Counted from the stretch's first letter, positions 9,714 through 18,928 are shown. The stretch: 64,000 nucleotides of DNA from CAIOYC01 sp965277345 (GCA_965277345.1 CBDICI010000004.1:620001-684000); one strand, 5' to 3'. Program-made: numbers and translations. Notes: a model not told the origin generated them from the letters alone.

Positions 9714-10604
9714 TCAGAGCGCCATGTCCAGCAAGGACTCGCGTACCAGGTCCGGCCTCTCCTGCGGGATGAAGTGGCTGGTGTCCGGCACGGCGAACAC
9801 GTCCACCCGCCGGTTGGTGCGACGCAGGGCCTCGGTGGACGCGCACAGGGTCGAGCCGCGCTCGGCCCGGAACATCCGCACCGGCGCGCGCACCCGCGAC
9901 AGGGCCCGCCAGGGATCGTGCGCCTGCCCGGCGAAGGTGGCGGCCTCCCACGCCGGGGAACAGGCCAGCTCCACCCCGCCGCCGTCCCTCGGTCGGAACG
10001 CGGCGGCCACATAGTCGGCGAGCTGGGTCTGGCTCCAGGTCCTGAAGGCGCCCCGGCCCTTGTAGGCGGCGAGAGCGGCGTCCTCGCTGTCGAAGCCCGG
10101 GCGACGGCGGGCGGCGGCCTCGGCGATGGGGATGCGGCGGGCGAGCCGCCGGGCCGCCCAAGGCAACCGCGCGCCGAGCGCCATCAGGCGGGGCATGATC
10201 ACCGGGTCGAACAGGACGAGGCCCCGGGAGGTCTCGGGCCTGCGCCCCGCCGCCAGGATCGCCACCGTCCCACCCATGGAGTGCCCGGCCAGCACCGGCG
10301 GCGGCCCCTTCAGCGTCGCCAGCAACGCGGCCACATCGTCCCGATAGACCTTCCACGAGAATAGCTTGGACGGATCGGCCGGCAGCGTGCTGCGCCCATG
10401 GCCCCGCTGGTCCACCGCCAGGATATGCAGGCTGGCCGACAGGGGAGCCAGGATGGAGCGGTAGGTCTGGGCGTTGAAGCCGGTGGCGTGCAGGAACACC
10501 ACGTCCACCGGCCGGTCGGCGTCGCCGAAGTCCAGCGCCGCCATGTCGCCGTCCGGCAGGCGGATCATCCGCCGCCGCGGTTCGCCGAACACCGCCGCGT
10601 CCAT
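9714..10604 (-). CDS. Alpha/beta-hydrolase
   Basis: A 296-residue alpha/beta-hydrolase fold protein. FLHATGFNAQTY supplies the oxyanion hole, DQRGHGRS follows, VLAGHSMGGTVAI holds the serine nucleophile, and the C-terminal VPDTSHFIPQERPD supplies the catalytic histidine. The ATG at 10604 has GGAG seven bases upstream and is preferred to an in-frame TTG at 10631. Substrate cannot be predicted. It ends beside the perfect inverted repeat shared with the convergent sdpI-like gene. Confidence 0.85.
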   Translation of the reverse strand: MDAAVFGEPRRRMIRLPDGDMAALDFGDADRPVDVVFLHATGFNAQTYRSILAPLSASLHILAVDQRGHGRSTLPADPSKLFSWKVYRDDVAALLATLKGPPPVLAGHSMGGTVAILAAGRRPETSRGLVLFDPVIMPRLMALGARLPWAARRLARRIPIAEAAARRRPGFDSEDAALAAYKGRGAFRTWSQTQLADYVAAAFRPRDGGGVELACSPAWEAATFAGQAHDPWRALSRVRAPVRMFRAERGSTLCASTEALRRTNRRVDVFAVPDTSHFIPQERPDLVRESLLDMAL

Positions 10605-10679
10605 GGGTCGCTCCAACGCCTCAGGCTTCAAGGTATGCTTCGGATCGTGGCGAGGGAAGGGTATACGGCGCCCGTTTTC

Positions 10680-11063
10680 TCACGGCCGGTTCGCCACACC
10701 GCCGGCGATCACGCCCCAGATCACCGCCGCCCAGCCCAGCATCAGGAGAAGGCCGCCGATGGGCGTCACCGCGCCCAGCAGCCGCACCCCGGTCAGCGCC
10801 ATCAGGTACAGCGAGGCGCCGAACACCAGGGCGCCCAGACCGAACAGCCAGCCGGCCCACGCCGCCTGCACCAGTTCGATCCGCATCAGGCCGAAACAGG
10901 CCAGCGCCGCCACCGCGTGCACCATCTGGTACTGGGCGCCGGTACGCAGCCAGTCCTTCACCTGCGGATCGCCGACCCCATGCGCCCCGAAGGCCCCGGC
11001 CGCCACCGCCATCAGGCCGTTGATCCCCGCCAGCAGCAGCCACGGCCTGGTCGTCGCTTCCAT
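10680..11063 (-). CDS. DUF423-family small membrane protein
   Basis: The protein is 127 residues with four predicted helices. LLLAGINGLMAVAAGAFGAHG at its start and LFGASLYLMALTG in the middle are the diagnostic segments of the DUF423 (YgdD/TMEM256-like) family. The function of the family is not established; it sits in the inner membrane. It is read leftward with a divergent gene starting 117 bases away. Confidence 0.87.
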   Translation of the reverse strand: MEATTRPWLLLAGINGLMAVAAGAFGAHGVGDPQVKDWLRTGAQYQMVHAVAALACFGLMRIELVQAAWAGWLFGLGALVFGASLYLMALTGVRLLGAVTPIGGLLLMLGWAAVIWGVIAGGVANRP

Positions 11064-11179
11064 CGCCGACTTTCCCTTGGGTCACGGTTGAAATCGCCCG
11101 CGGCCAGCCTAGGCTTATTAGGCGACGCGTAAAGCGGGCCGTCAGAACCGCGCGCTCGCGGAAACGACAGGAGGCGGCC

Positions 11180-12283
11180 ATGGTGCTGACGCGCGCCGAC
11201 GACTATCCGATCCACCAGACCTCCGAGCCCATCGCCTATGCGGGCACGGACCGTAACTTCTACGACCGCTACTTCTTCAACGGCTATTCAGCCACGCCGG
11301 GCGACACGGCCTTCTTCGCCGCCGCCTTCGGCATCTATCCGCACCTCAACATCGCCGACGCCGCCTTCGTGGTGGTGCGGGACGGGGTGGAGATCGCGCT
11401 TCACGCCTCGCGCTGGCTCAACATGGAACGGATGGACCTGTCGGCGGGGCCGATCTCCATCGAGGTGATCGAGCCCCTGGTGAAGTTGCGTCTCCTGGTC
11501 GATGCGCCGGAACAGCGGATCGCGGCGGATATCACCTTCACCGCCCGCGCCGAACCGATCGAGGAGCCGCGCTTCGTGCGCCGCAACGGCCCGCGCACCT
11601 TCATGGACTATACCCGCCTGACCCAGAACGGCCGTTACGCCGGCTGGATCGCGGTGGACGGAGTCCGCGCGAGCGTGGACGGTTTCGTCGGCACGCGCGA
11701 CCGCTCCTGGGGGGTTCGGCCCGTGGGCGCGCGCGACAGCCAGGACCTTGCCCCACCCGTCATGCCACAGTTCTTCTGGCTGTGGTCGCCGACCAATTTC
11801 GCCATGGGCAGCTTCTTCTTCCACACCAATGACGACGAACGCGGCGGCGCCTGGAACCGCCGCGCGGTGTGGCAGCCCGACGGCCACCCGGCCCGCCACA
11901 TCGACGATCCCGACGTCGAGGTGCGCTGGAAGCCCGGCACGCGCCACGCCGCCTCCGCGGTGGTCACCATCGGCACGAAGGGCCAGCAGCGGGTGCTCAC
12001 CTTCACGCCGCTCTACCAGTTTCTGATGCTGGGCCTCGGCTACACCCACCCCAAATGGGGCCACGGGCTAAACCATGGCCAGCTGGCGGTGGAGCGTGAG
12101 GACATCGTGCTGAAGGACGCCGATCCGCGCCAGCTTCATCACCTGCACGTACAGGCGCTGTGCGAGGTGACCTATAGCGAGGACGGCGGCCCGCCGCTGC
12201 ACGGGCGGGGGGTGTTTGAACAGCTCGCCATCGGACCGCACGCGCCGAGCGGCTTCGAGCAGATGCTGGACTTCGCCGGGTGA
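11180..12283 (+). CDS. Uncharacterised protein of phosphotransferase operon
   Basis: A 367-residue soluble protein with no signal peptide. It contains VDGFVGTRDRSWGVRPVG and FFWLWSPTNF, a layout seen in hydroxyneurosporene-dehydrogenase-like (CrtC/AttH) lipocalin-type proteins, and I think it belongs to the DUF7064/DUF7065 group, though I am unsure. The start is firm: CAGGAGGCGGCC precedes the ATG. It is followed after 40 bases by a phosphotransferase and a small helical protein, suggesting a shared, probably acyl or sterol-like, metabolic job. Function unknown. Confidence 0.65.
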   Translation: MVLTRADDYPIHQTSEPIAYAGTDRNFYDRYFFNGYSATPGDTAFFAAAFGIYPHLNIADAAFVVVRDGVEIALHASRWLNMERMDLSAGPISIEVIEPLVKLRLLVDAPEQRIAADITFTARAEPIEEPRFVRRNGPRTFMDYTRLTQNGRYAGWIAVDGVRASVDGFVGTRDRSWGVRPVGARDSQDLAPPVMPQFFWLWSPTNFAMGSFFFHTNDDERGGAWNRRAVWQPDGHPARHIDDPDVEVRWKPGTRHAASAVVTIGTKGQQRVLTFTPLYQFLMLGLGYTHPKWGHGLNHGQLAVEREDIVLKDADPRQLHHLHVQALCEVTYSEDGGPPLHGRGVFEQLAIGPHAPSGFEQMLDFAG

Positions 12284-12296
12284 GCGGGCTGCGGAA

Positions 12297-12321
12297 CCCT
12301 TCCCCCATCGAGGGGAGGGGG
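12297..12321. repeat. Short GC-rich hairpin before the phosphotransferase
   Basis: CCCTTCCCCC and AGGGGAGGGGG flank an ATCG loop. It is a shortened version of the CCCTCTCCC...GGGGAGGG palindromes seen near 155-290. Its right arm also serves as the purine-rich ribosome binding site of the gene starting at 12324. Confidence 0.5.
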
Positions 12322-12323
12322 AC

Positions 12324-13355
12324 ATGACCATGACGACGCCGCCCACCTTGGCCAACCGCCTCGCCGACTATCTCCGCACCCTCATGGGCGAGAGCGTGAC
12401 GGTGCAGAACCTGGCGCGCATCCCCGGCGGGGCGAGCCGGGAGACCTACAGGTTCGACGCGGTCACGGCGGCCGGCGTGCGCGGCATGATCCTGCGCCGC
12501 GATCCGCCGGACAGCCTGATCGACACCGACCGGCGGCTGGAATACCTGGCCTACCGGTCCTTCCATCCCCTCGGCATACCGACGCCCGAGCCCATCGCGC
12601 TGGAGGAGAGCGAGGGCCCCCTAGAGCGGCCGTTCTTCCTAATGAGCCGGGTGGACGGGGGCGCCGCCGCCAGTCCCATCGCCGTCGATCCCTATGCGCC
12701 TCATGCCCGCGCCATCGGCGAGCAGTTCTTCACCCTCCTCGGCCAGATCGCCGCCGCCGATCCCGCCACCCTGCCGATCCGCGAAGCGACGGAGACACCC
12801 GCGCCGGACGCCTGCTGGTCGCGCGAGCTCGATCACTGGGCGCGGGAACTGGACAAGGACGAGCTGTTTCCCCAGCCCATCGCCCGCGCCGCGATCCGCC
12901 GCCTGCGTCGCCATCCCCCGCCGCCGGCGCAAAAGCTCAGCGTGGTGCACGGCGACTACCGCTCCGGCAACTTCATGCACGACGGCGCGGGCAGAATCGT
13001 CGCCATCCTCGACTGGGAGATGGCCCATATCGGCGATCCGTTGGAGGATCTGGCCTGGGCCATGGACCCCATGTGGTCGCATTTCGAGACCGAACGGGTC
13101 TCTGGCCTTTTACCCCGCGCCGAGGCCATCGCCCTTTGGGAACGCGCCTCTGGCCTGACCGTCGATCTTGTGGCGCTGGGCTGGTGGTCGCTGTTCAACA
13201 GTTTCAAGGGGCTGGTGATCTGGGTCTCCGCCGCCCGGTCCTATCGCGACGGCGGCGGGCGCGATCCAGTGCTCGGCTTCTCCGGCTGGTACACCGCCCG
13301 CCGTCACGACCTGATCCTGGCCGAGCAGCTGATGGCGCGCCTGGAGGCGGCATGA
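12324..13355 (+). CDS. APH-family phosphotransferase (ACAD10/11-like)
   Basis: A 343-residue aminoglycoside-phosphotransferase-fold kinase. IPGGASRETYRF is the nucleotide loop, LSVVHGDYRSGNFMHD is the catalytic loop (HGD), and IVAILDWEMAHIGDPLEDLAW carries the metal-binding aspartate. This subgroup resembles the kinase domain of ACAD10/11, which phosphorylates 4-hydroxyacyl-CoAs, rather than drug resistance enzymes. GAGGGGGAC precedes the ATG. It is coupled by ATGA to the small downstream gene. The specific substrate is not known. Confidence 0.82.
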   Translation: MTMTTPPTLANRLADYLRTLMGESVTVQNLARIPGGASRETYRFDAVTAAGVRGMILRRDPPDSLIDTDRRLEYLAYRSFHPLGIPTPEPIALEESEGPLERPFFLMSRVDGGAAASPIAVDPYAPHARAIGEQFFTLLGQIAAADPATLPIREATETPAPDACWSRELDHWARELDKDELFPQPIARAAIRRLRRHPPPPAQKLSVVHGDYRSGNFMHDGAGRIVAILDWEMAHIGDPLEDLAWAMDPMWSHFETERVSGLLPRAEAIALWERASGLTVDLVALGWWSLFNSFKGLVIWVSAARSYRDGGGRDPVLGFSGWYTARRHDLILAEQLMARLEAA

Positions 13356-13804
13356 ACCCCACCGTCTCAGACCTGCTGATCGGCGCCCTTGTCGCCCTGT
13401 CGGAGCCGCCGCCGCCGGAATCCGCCGGCGACTTCATGAGCGGCAAGATCGGCGTGGTGGGCCTGATCTCCTTCCTCTGCGCGCAGGAGGCGGAGAACGG
13501 CGCCGCGGTGCGGGTAAACGAGAACCGCGCTTTGCGGGCCCTGTTCGGTGAGGCGGCGCACCACCAATGGGCGCCTTCGCACAGCTCGCTGCTGGCGGAG
13601 CTGAGCACAGGCCAGGACGCCGACCTGCACCTGTCTGCCCTCGATCAGGCCAACGCCGAGCTTCGCCGGGCGCTCATCGTCCTGCAGGCGGCGGTGGAGG
13701 ACGACCCGATCCCGGAGGCCCGCCTGCGCGAACGGAGGATCATGGCCCTGCTGCTGGAAAGCGCCCGGGCGCGCGCGCTGAACCTACCGGGGCAACCCGC
13801 CTGA
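13352..13804 (+). CDS. Small helical partner of the phosphotransferase (DUF6285-like)
   Basis: A 150-residue, largely helical protein beginning MNPTVSDLLIGALVALSE. I believe it is of the DUF6285 type, a family that commonly sits next to ACAD10-like phosphotransferases. Its ATG overlaps the upstream stop, which argues for equimolar production and perhaps a physical complex. No catalytic motif is visible. It ends four bases before a convergent redoxin gene. Confidence 0.65.
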   Translation: MNPTVSDLLIGALVALSEPPPPESAGDFMSGKIGVVGLISFLCAQEAENGAAVRVNENRALRALFGEAAHHQWAPSHSSLLAELSTGQDADLHLSALDQANAELRRALIVLQAAVEDDPIPEARLRERRIMALLLESARARALNLPGQPA

Positions 13805-13808
13805 CCGA

Positions 13809-14360
13809 TCACTTCGCCCCGTCCACGGCGGCGAGGATCATGGCGTTGGTGGGGCGTACCTTGTAGCCCTCCTCCGCCAGCTTGGCGCGCACCACGCCGG
13901 TGCGGTCCAGCACGAAGATCGAGGGCTTGGGCACCCCGTCGGCGAAGCTGTGCGGAGCGTATTGCGGATCGCGCAGCTTGTAGGCGTCGATCAGCTTGGA
14001 CCCCTCGTCCGACAGCAGGGTATAGGTCACGCCCTGCTTCTCGGCGAAGGCGGCCAGCGCCTCGGGCGCGTCATAGCTGATCGCCGCCAGCGCATAGCCG
14101 CGTTCCGCCAGCGGCGCCTGCACCGCCTTCAGGTCGATGAGTTGATGCTGGCAATAGGGGCACCAGCGGGCGGAGCGGAAGAACACCAGCACCACGCCCT
14201 TGCGACCGGAAATGCCGGGCAGGTCGCGCGGCTTGCCCTGGGCGTCACGCGCCATCAGCGTGGGGGCCGGCGCGCCGACCGCCGGACCAATGTCGATGGA
14301 CTGGGCCAGGAGCGGCGTGGCGATGGCGGCGACGAGAAGGGTCAGGAAGGTTCTGCGCAC
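13809..14360 (-). CDS. Periplasmic AhpC/TSA-family redoxin
   Basis: A Sec signal peptide (VRRTFLTLLVAAIATPLLAQ) is followed by a thioredoxin-fold domain. The active site is SARWCPYCQHQL, with cysteines at 67 and 70, set after the VLVFF strand as in peroxiredoxin-like and TlpA-like proteins. The GTG start at 14360 is preceded by GGGAG. It probably reduces disulfides or peroxides in the periplasm. The CPYC dipeptide is more glutaredoxin-like than the usual CxxC of TlpA. Confidence 0.82.
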   Translation of the reverse strand: MRRTFLTLLVAAIATPLLAQSIDIGPAVGAPAPTLMARDAQGKPRDLPGISGRKGVVLVFFRSARWCPYCQHQLIDLKAVQAPLAERGYALAAISYDAPEALAAFAEKQGVTYTLLSDEGSKLIDAYKLRDPQYAPHSFADGVPKPSIFVLDRTGVVRAKLAEEGYKVRPTNAMILAAVDGAK

Positions 14361-14524
14361 GATAGGCTCCCGATGATGACGCGCCCATCGGCCACCATGG
14401 CCTATTACGCGATAGGGCGCGCCTGCGTTACCTGACGTCTTCCAAGGGAAGCCATGGTCATCGTTGCGCGCCACGCCGGTAAAGCTCGGCATGTTCCCAG
14501 CGCCCTGGGTCTCTGGCGCGCTGC

Positions 14525-15112
14525 TCAGAGCGTGAGGCCGAACTCGCGCACGATCCAGGCGTAAAGCTCCGGCTGGTTCCGTTGCACCGTCGCCCGCTCG
14601 AACGGCGGCCGCGCCGCCCTGCCCCACAGCACCACACTGGCGTTCATGGCGAAAAACTCCAGCACATTGCTCAGCATGTAGGACTGTGGCGGATACCAGC
14701 CGCCGCGCTTGGCCGCCTCGTAGAAGCCGATCAGGTCGCGGTTGCCCTCCCCGTCAGGCAGCCTGTGGAAGTGATAGACGTGGATCAGTTCGTGCAGCAG
14801 AACCGGGTTCTCCACCGGCTGCGGCTTGGGCGACAGGAACAGCCGCATCGGACCCGCCCGCCCGGGCTGTCGCAGACCGGGGTCGATGATCAGGCGCTGG
14901 GCGCGCCAGTAATCCTTGATTTCCGGCTTGATCTTCACGCTCTCCACCAGATCGATCTGCGCCTTCAGCGACGTCCAGCCCTCCCCATCCAGGCCGCCGG
15001 ACATGGCGCTGTCGTCGATGGTCCAGCCCCGGTAGTCGCGCGTGGCGGCGCGGGCGCCGACGGGCATGGCCATGAGCCCCGCCAGAAGCAGTCGCCGGTG
15101 GATCGCGCTCAT
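14525..15112 (-). CDS. Exported HExxH protein, putative zinc metalloprotease
   Basis: The 195-residue product begins with a signal peptide (RRLLLAGLMAMPVGARA). LLHELIHVYHFHRL holds an HExxH motif at 107-111, and NVLEFFAMN at 149-157 offers a glutamate that could be the third zinc ligand. The family is not one I recognise. The ATG at 15112 overlaps the stop of the dipeptide epimerase, making this the third gene of the tipN operon. A cell-wall or periplasmic protein substrate is conceivable but unproved. Confidence 0.65.
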   Translation of the reverse strand: MSAIHRRLLLAGLMAMPVGARAATRDYRGWTIDDSAMSGGLDGEGWTSLKAQIDLVESVKIKPEIKDYWRAQRLIIDPGLRQPGRAGPMRLFLSPKPQPVENPVLLHELIHVYHFHRLPDGEGNRDLIGFYEAAKRGGWYPPQSYMLSNVLEFFAMNASVVLWGRAARPPFERATVQRNQPELYAWIVREFGLTL

Positions 15113-16086
15113 CCCCATAGCTCCGGTCCGTAAGGTTCGATGGCCGAGCCGGTGAAACGCAGGCCGGGGCGGCGATCCGTCGCCAGCAGCAGCGGGCCGT
15201 CCAGGTCGACGAACGCGGCGCCTTGCGCGATCAGCATGGCCGGCGCCATGGAGAGCGAGGTGGCGACCATGCAACCCGCCATGATCTCCAGCCCCAGCGC
15301 CTTCGCCTCCGTCCGCAGCGCCAGCGCCTCGGTCAGGCCGCCCGTCTTGTCCAGCTTGATATTGATGCCGCCATAGCGCCGGGCGCAAACGGCCAGTTCG
15401 GCGCGGGAATGCAGCGATTCGTCGGCGCAGAGCAGGATGGGGCTGTCATAACCCTCCAGCGCCGCGTCGGCGTCCGCCGGCAGCGGCTGTTCGATCGCCT
15501 TCACCTCCAGACGGGCGAAGTCGGGGGCCAGCCGACGCAGCGCCTCGAAGCTCAGCCCCTCATTGGCGTCGACGATCAGTCGCGCCTTGGGGGCGTTGGC
15601 GCGCACCGCCTCCACCCGGTCGAGGTCGTCCGGTCCGCCGATCTTGAGCTTCAGCAAGGGCCGCCCCGCCGCCGCCCGCGCCGCCTCGCCCATCGCCTCG
15701 GCAGGCCCGAAAGAGATCGTGAAGGCTGTCTTCACCGGGTCGAGGCGCTGGAATCCGGCCAGGGCCCAGGCGCGGCAGCCGGAGCGCTTGGCCTCGAGGT
15801 CCCAAAGGGCGCAGTCGACGGCGTTGCGCGCCGCGCCGGGGGGCAGGAGCGCCTGCAGGGCAATACGGTCGGCGCCGGCCTCGATGGCGGCTTGCACGCC
15901 CTCGATCTCGGCCAGCACGCCGTCGACGCTTTCGCCGTAGCGGGTATAGGGCACGCCTTCGCCCCGGCCCACGTACTCACCGTCGCAGAGCGTGACTACC
16001 ATCACGTGCGCCTCGGTCTTGGAGCCGCGCGACAGGGTGAAGGCGCCGGCGATGGGCCAGCGCTCGTCGGCGACGGATAATTTCAA
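15109..16086 (-). CDS. Dipeptide epimerase (L-Ala-D/L-Glu type)
   Basis: The enzyme belongs to the enolase superfamily, muconate-lactonizing subgroup, 325 residues. LKLKIGG carries the catalytic lysine pair, LIVDANEG and LLCADESLHS provide metal ligands, and GGINIKLDKTGGL has the second general base lysine. These match L-Ala-D/L-Glu epimerases (YcjG/YkfB), which recycle murein peptides. It starts with TTG inside the tipN stop (TTGA) and overlaps the next gene by ATGA, so it is embedded in a polarity operon. Confidence 0.88.
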   Translation of the reverse strand: MKLSVADERWPIAGAFTLSRGSKTEAHVMVVTLCDGEYVGRGEGVPYTRYGESVDGVLAEIEGVQAAIEAGADRIALQALLPPGAARNAVDCALWDLEAKRSGCRAWALAGFQRLDPVKTAFTISFGPAEAMGEAARAAAGRPLLKLKIGGPDDLDRVEAVRANAPKARLIVDANEGLSFEALRRLAPDFARLEVKAIEQPLPADADAALEGYDSPILLCADESLHSRAELAVCARRYGGINIKLDKTGGLTEALALRTEAKALGLEIMAGCMVATSLSMAPAMLIAQGAAFVDLDGPLLLATDRRPGLRFTGSAIEPYGPELWG

Positions 16087-18863
16087 TGCAGCTCGCCCAC
16101 CGCCGCGTCGAACAGCAGGAAGGCACGGCCGGGTTCCGAGCCCAGCAGGGCGGCGGTCATGAAGCCCTCGCGGTCGCGCCGGGCGCTGTCGTTCAGCAGG
16201 TCCTCATAGCGACGCACATAACGGTCGGCCTGGGCGCGCAGCACCTTGTCGGTCAGCACGCGGCGGGAGAGGCGGCGCACCGCGCCGGGAGCGAGGCCCC
16301 GCACCGCCTGGCGCACCGCGTCGTTGTCGCCCCGCTGCATGGAGAGGGCGATGGAGTCGATCTGCGCCAGGGGCAGCAAGGTCGCCGCGTCGAGACCCAG
16401 GCTTTCGATCTCGGCGATGAGGCGCTCGGCCAGCACCTCGTCGTCGATCGGCGGCTCGTCGATGGAAGAGAGCAGATCCTTCCAGGTCCAGGCGGTGTCG
16501 CGCGCTGGCTCCGGCGCCGCGGCGGCGGGCGCGGCCTTGGGCTCGGGACGCAGGAAGGCGTCCAGCGTCTCGTGCGTCACCGGCGGGGCGCGCTCGGGCG
16601 GCGAGACGGGCGGCGGCGCGACGGGGCGCGGGGCCGGCGCGCCTTCCGGGGTCAGGCGCAGGCGCGGGCGCAGTCCCACCTCCGAGGCCGACAGGGCGGC
16701 GTGGCGCAGGATCGGCTCCGGCGAGGGCGCGGCGGGCGGGACGCGGATGGCGCGTTCGGCGAAGGCCTCGGCGGCGGGGGTGGGGCGCGCGCCGGCGGGT
16801 ACGGCCGGACGGAGCGGGGCCGTCGGCGCCCCGCGCGCCGCCGCCTGTTCGGTCACGGCGGCGACCTTGCCCATGGTCTTCAGGGCGTCCGACAGCATTT
16901 CGTAATTGCGGCGCACGCGATCCTGCAGGGCGGCGTCCACCGCCTCGGTGTCGGCGGCGAGCTTGCGGGCCGTGGCGGCGATCTCGTTCAACCCGGCCTC
17001 AACCGCGGTCTTCACCGCCTCGGCATGGGCGCGGGCCTGATCGGGCGCCGCGGCGATGCGGGCATCGACGGAGGCCAGCATGGCCTCCACCTCGCCCAGC
17101 GCCGTTCGGGCGGCGTCCAGCCCGGCGTCGATACGGCCGACGGCGCCTTCCCCGGCCTCCTGCACCAGGGCGGCGGCCTGCTCGATGGCGCGGCGCGCGG
17201 CGGAGATGCGGGTATCGAAGGCGTGGTCCGCCTTCTGGCCGAGGGCGAAGGCGGCCTCGCCGAGGCTCTCCACCTTCACGCGGGCCGCTTCCGCCTGGGC
17301 CACCGCGGCGGCGGCGGCGGCTTCCAGATTGGCTTCGGCAGTCCGGCGCGTCTCCTCGGCGGAGGCGGCGAGCTGGCCGAGCGCCGCCTGGGTGTCGGTC
17401 TCCAGGGCGACACGCTCCTGCACCACAGCGTCGTGGAACAGCGACAGGGCGGCCCGGGCGCGGGCGTCGAGAGCGGCCTGCTCGCCCTGCATGGCCTCGC
17501 TCACCGAGCGCAGGCGGTCGTCCGCCTCGGCGATCAGGTCGCGGAGCGAGGCGGCCACCGCCCCGGCGCCGTCGCTGGTGGCGGCGACGCTCGCCTGCAC
17601 CTCGGTCGCGGTGGCGAGGGCGGTCAGCCGCTGGGTCTCCAGCCGCGCGGCCAGCGCCTCCTGATCGGCCTGCAATTGCACGGCGAGGTCGGCCAGACGG
17701 CTGTGCCCGCGGCCGAGATTGTCGTTCAGCGCCTGCAGGCGCGCGCCCACCAGGTCGCCGACGCTTTCAAGCCGCTCGGCCTGCCGCGACAGGGCTTCGC
17801 CGGCCAGTTCCGCCGCCTCGCCCGCCTCGCCGGCGGCGGTGGCCAGATCGGTGGCGCGGGCGGCGAGCACCGCCTCGGCCTCCTGCAACTGCGCGGCGGC
17901 GAGGTCGGAGGTCTCCGCCACCATGCGGGTCTGGCGGCCGATGGCGTCGTTCACCGCCTCCACCTGACCGTCGAGGCCGGCGGCCAGGGCGGCGAACTCG
18001 GTCCGCTCGCGCGACAGGCTTTCGGTCAGAACGCGGGCGGTGCGCTCGGCCTCCTCCGTGGCGGCGATCAGGCGACCGCTCTCCTCGGCGAGGGCCTGGC
18101 GGAGCGACAACAGTTGGCGCTCCGCCGCTTCGCCGGCCTCGGTAGCGCGGGCGACCTCGCGGCGCACGGCGTCGGCGGCGCCCCCGGCCTGATCCACCGC
18201 CAGCGCGGCGGGAATGGCCAGCTCGTCCGCCATTTCCCGCGCCCGCGTGGTCTGCAGCGACAGCGCCGCCGCCTGGCGCAGGACATAGGCGCAAAGCAGC
18301 ATGAAGAGCGCCGGCAGCGCGGCCAGCGCAACGAAAACAATCACGGGAAAGGGTGTATAGTCGAAGCCTCCGTAAAGGTTCTTGTAGCTGTCGGAGAAGG
18401 CGATCAGCGCTCCGGCCCAGCTCAGGGCGAGCGCGGCGGCCACGGGATAGGCGTAGCGCGCCCAGACCGGCAGGCGTTCGGCCACGGGCGGCGCCGGACG
18501 ATCCCCATCGGCGGCCTCCTCCAGCGGACGCAGGCGTTCGGCGGCCCCGGACTTTGGTGGTCTTGACCCCGCGACCTTCAGCGTCTTGTCCCGGACCGCC
18601 TTGCGCCTTGCGCCCGCCGCGAACTCCGGTGCGTCGGCGAAGGCCAGGTGTCGGTTGGTGGGCGCGGTGTCATCGGGACCGAGGGTCAGCGGCTCGGGCT
18701 CGAACAGGGCTTCCACGGCCTCCGTCGCTGTCGGCGGAGAGGCGGCTTCGGGCGCCGGCGTCTCCGGCGGCGCGGCCGGCCCGGCGCCGTCACCGGCCGA
18801 GGCGGACTCCGCGCCCAGCATCAGCGGCGGCAAGGCCAGGCCCTGGTTCGACTTCCTGTTCAT
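16083..18863 (-). CDS. tipN: Polarity (new-pole) protein TipN
   Basis: The protein has 926 residues. A Pro/Ala-rich cytoplasmic head (1-130) precedes two membrane helices (about 138-157 and 172-194) joined by a short periplasmic loop. A long Ala/Glu-rich coiled coil (about 200-660) follows, then a Pro-rich linker and a conserved helical C-terminus (about 800-926). This order is that of Caulobacter TipN, which marks the birth scar, orients flagellum placement and links to chromosome segregation. The head is the most divergent part. The stop is shared with the epimerase start. Confidence 0.9.
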   Translation of the reverse strand: MNRKSNQGLALPPLMLGAESASAGDGAGPAAPPETPAPEAASPPTATEAVEALFEPEPLTLGPDDTAPTNRHLAFADAPEFAAGARRKAVRDKTLKVAGSRPPKSGAAERLRPLEEAADGDRPAPPVAERLPVWARYAYPVAAALALSWAGALIAFSDSYKNLYGGFDYTPFPVIVFVALAALPALFMLLCAYVLRQAAALSLQTTRAREMADELAIPAALAVDQAGGAADAVRREVARATEAGEAAERQLLSLRQALAEESGRLIAATEEAERTARVLTESLSRERTEFAALAAGLDGQVEAVNDAIGRQTRMVAETSDLAAAQLQEAEAVLAARATDLATAAGEAGEAAELAGEALSRQAERLESVGDLVGARLQALNDNLGRGHSRLADLAVQLQADQEALAARLETQRLTALATATEVQASVAATSDGAGAVAASLRDLIAEADDRLRSVSEAMQGEQAALDARARAALSLFHDAVVQERVALETDTQAALGQLAASAEETRRTAEANLEAAAAAAVAQAEAARVKVESLGEAAFALGQKADHAFDTRISAARRAIEQAAALVQEAGEGAVGRIDAGLDAARTALGEVEAMLASVDARIAAAPDQARAHAEAVKTAVEAGLNEIAATARKLAADTEAVDAALQDRVRRNYEMLSDALKTMGKVAAVTEQAAARGAPTAPLRPAVPAGARPTPAAEAFAERAIRVPPAAPSPEPILRHAALSASEVGLRPRLRLTPEGAPAPRPVAPPPVSPPERAPPVTHETLDAFLRPEPKAAPAAAAPEPARDTAWTWKDLLSSIDEPPIDDEVLAERLIAEIESLGLDAATLLPLAQIDSIALSMQRGDNDAVRQAVRGLAPGAVRRLSRRVLTDKVLRAQADRYVRRYEDLLNDSARRDREGFMTAALLGSEPGRAFLLFDAAVGELH

Positions 18864-18892
18864 GCCTGTCGACGCATCCGGCGCGGAGAGAG

Positions 18893-18928
18893 GGACAGGG
18901 GTGGACCGCCCGACCTCGCCCCCTGTCC
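18893..18928. promoter_or_regulatory. Inverted repeat upstream of tipN
   Basis: GGACAGGGG (18893-18901) and CCCCTGTCC (18920-18928) are exact inverted copies with an 18-base spacer, 30 bases before the tipN start. A GAGTC (GANTC, the CcrM methylation site of this group) lies at 18939-18943. A role in tipN control is inference. Confidence 0.4.

Noticed and set aside
16086..18566. 826-codon open frame antisense to tipN
   Set aside because: Low-complexity Gly/Arg/His translation; tipN on the opposite strand has clear membrane and coiled-coil structure.
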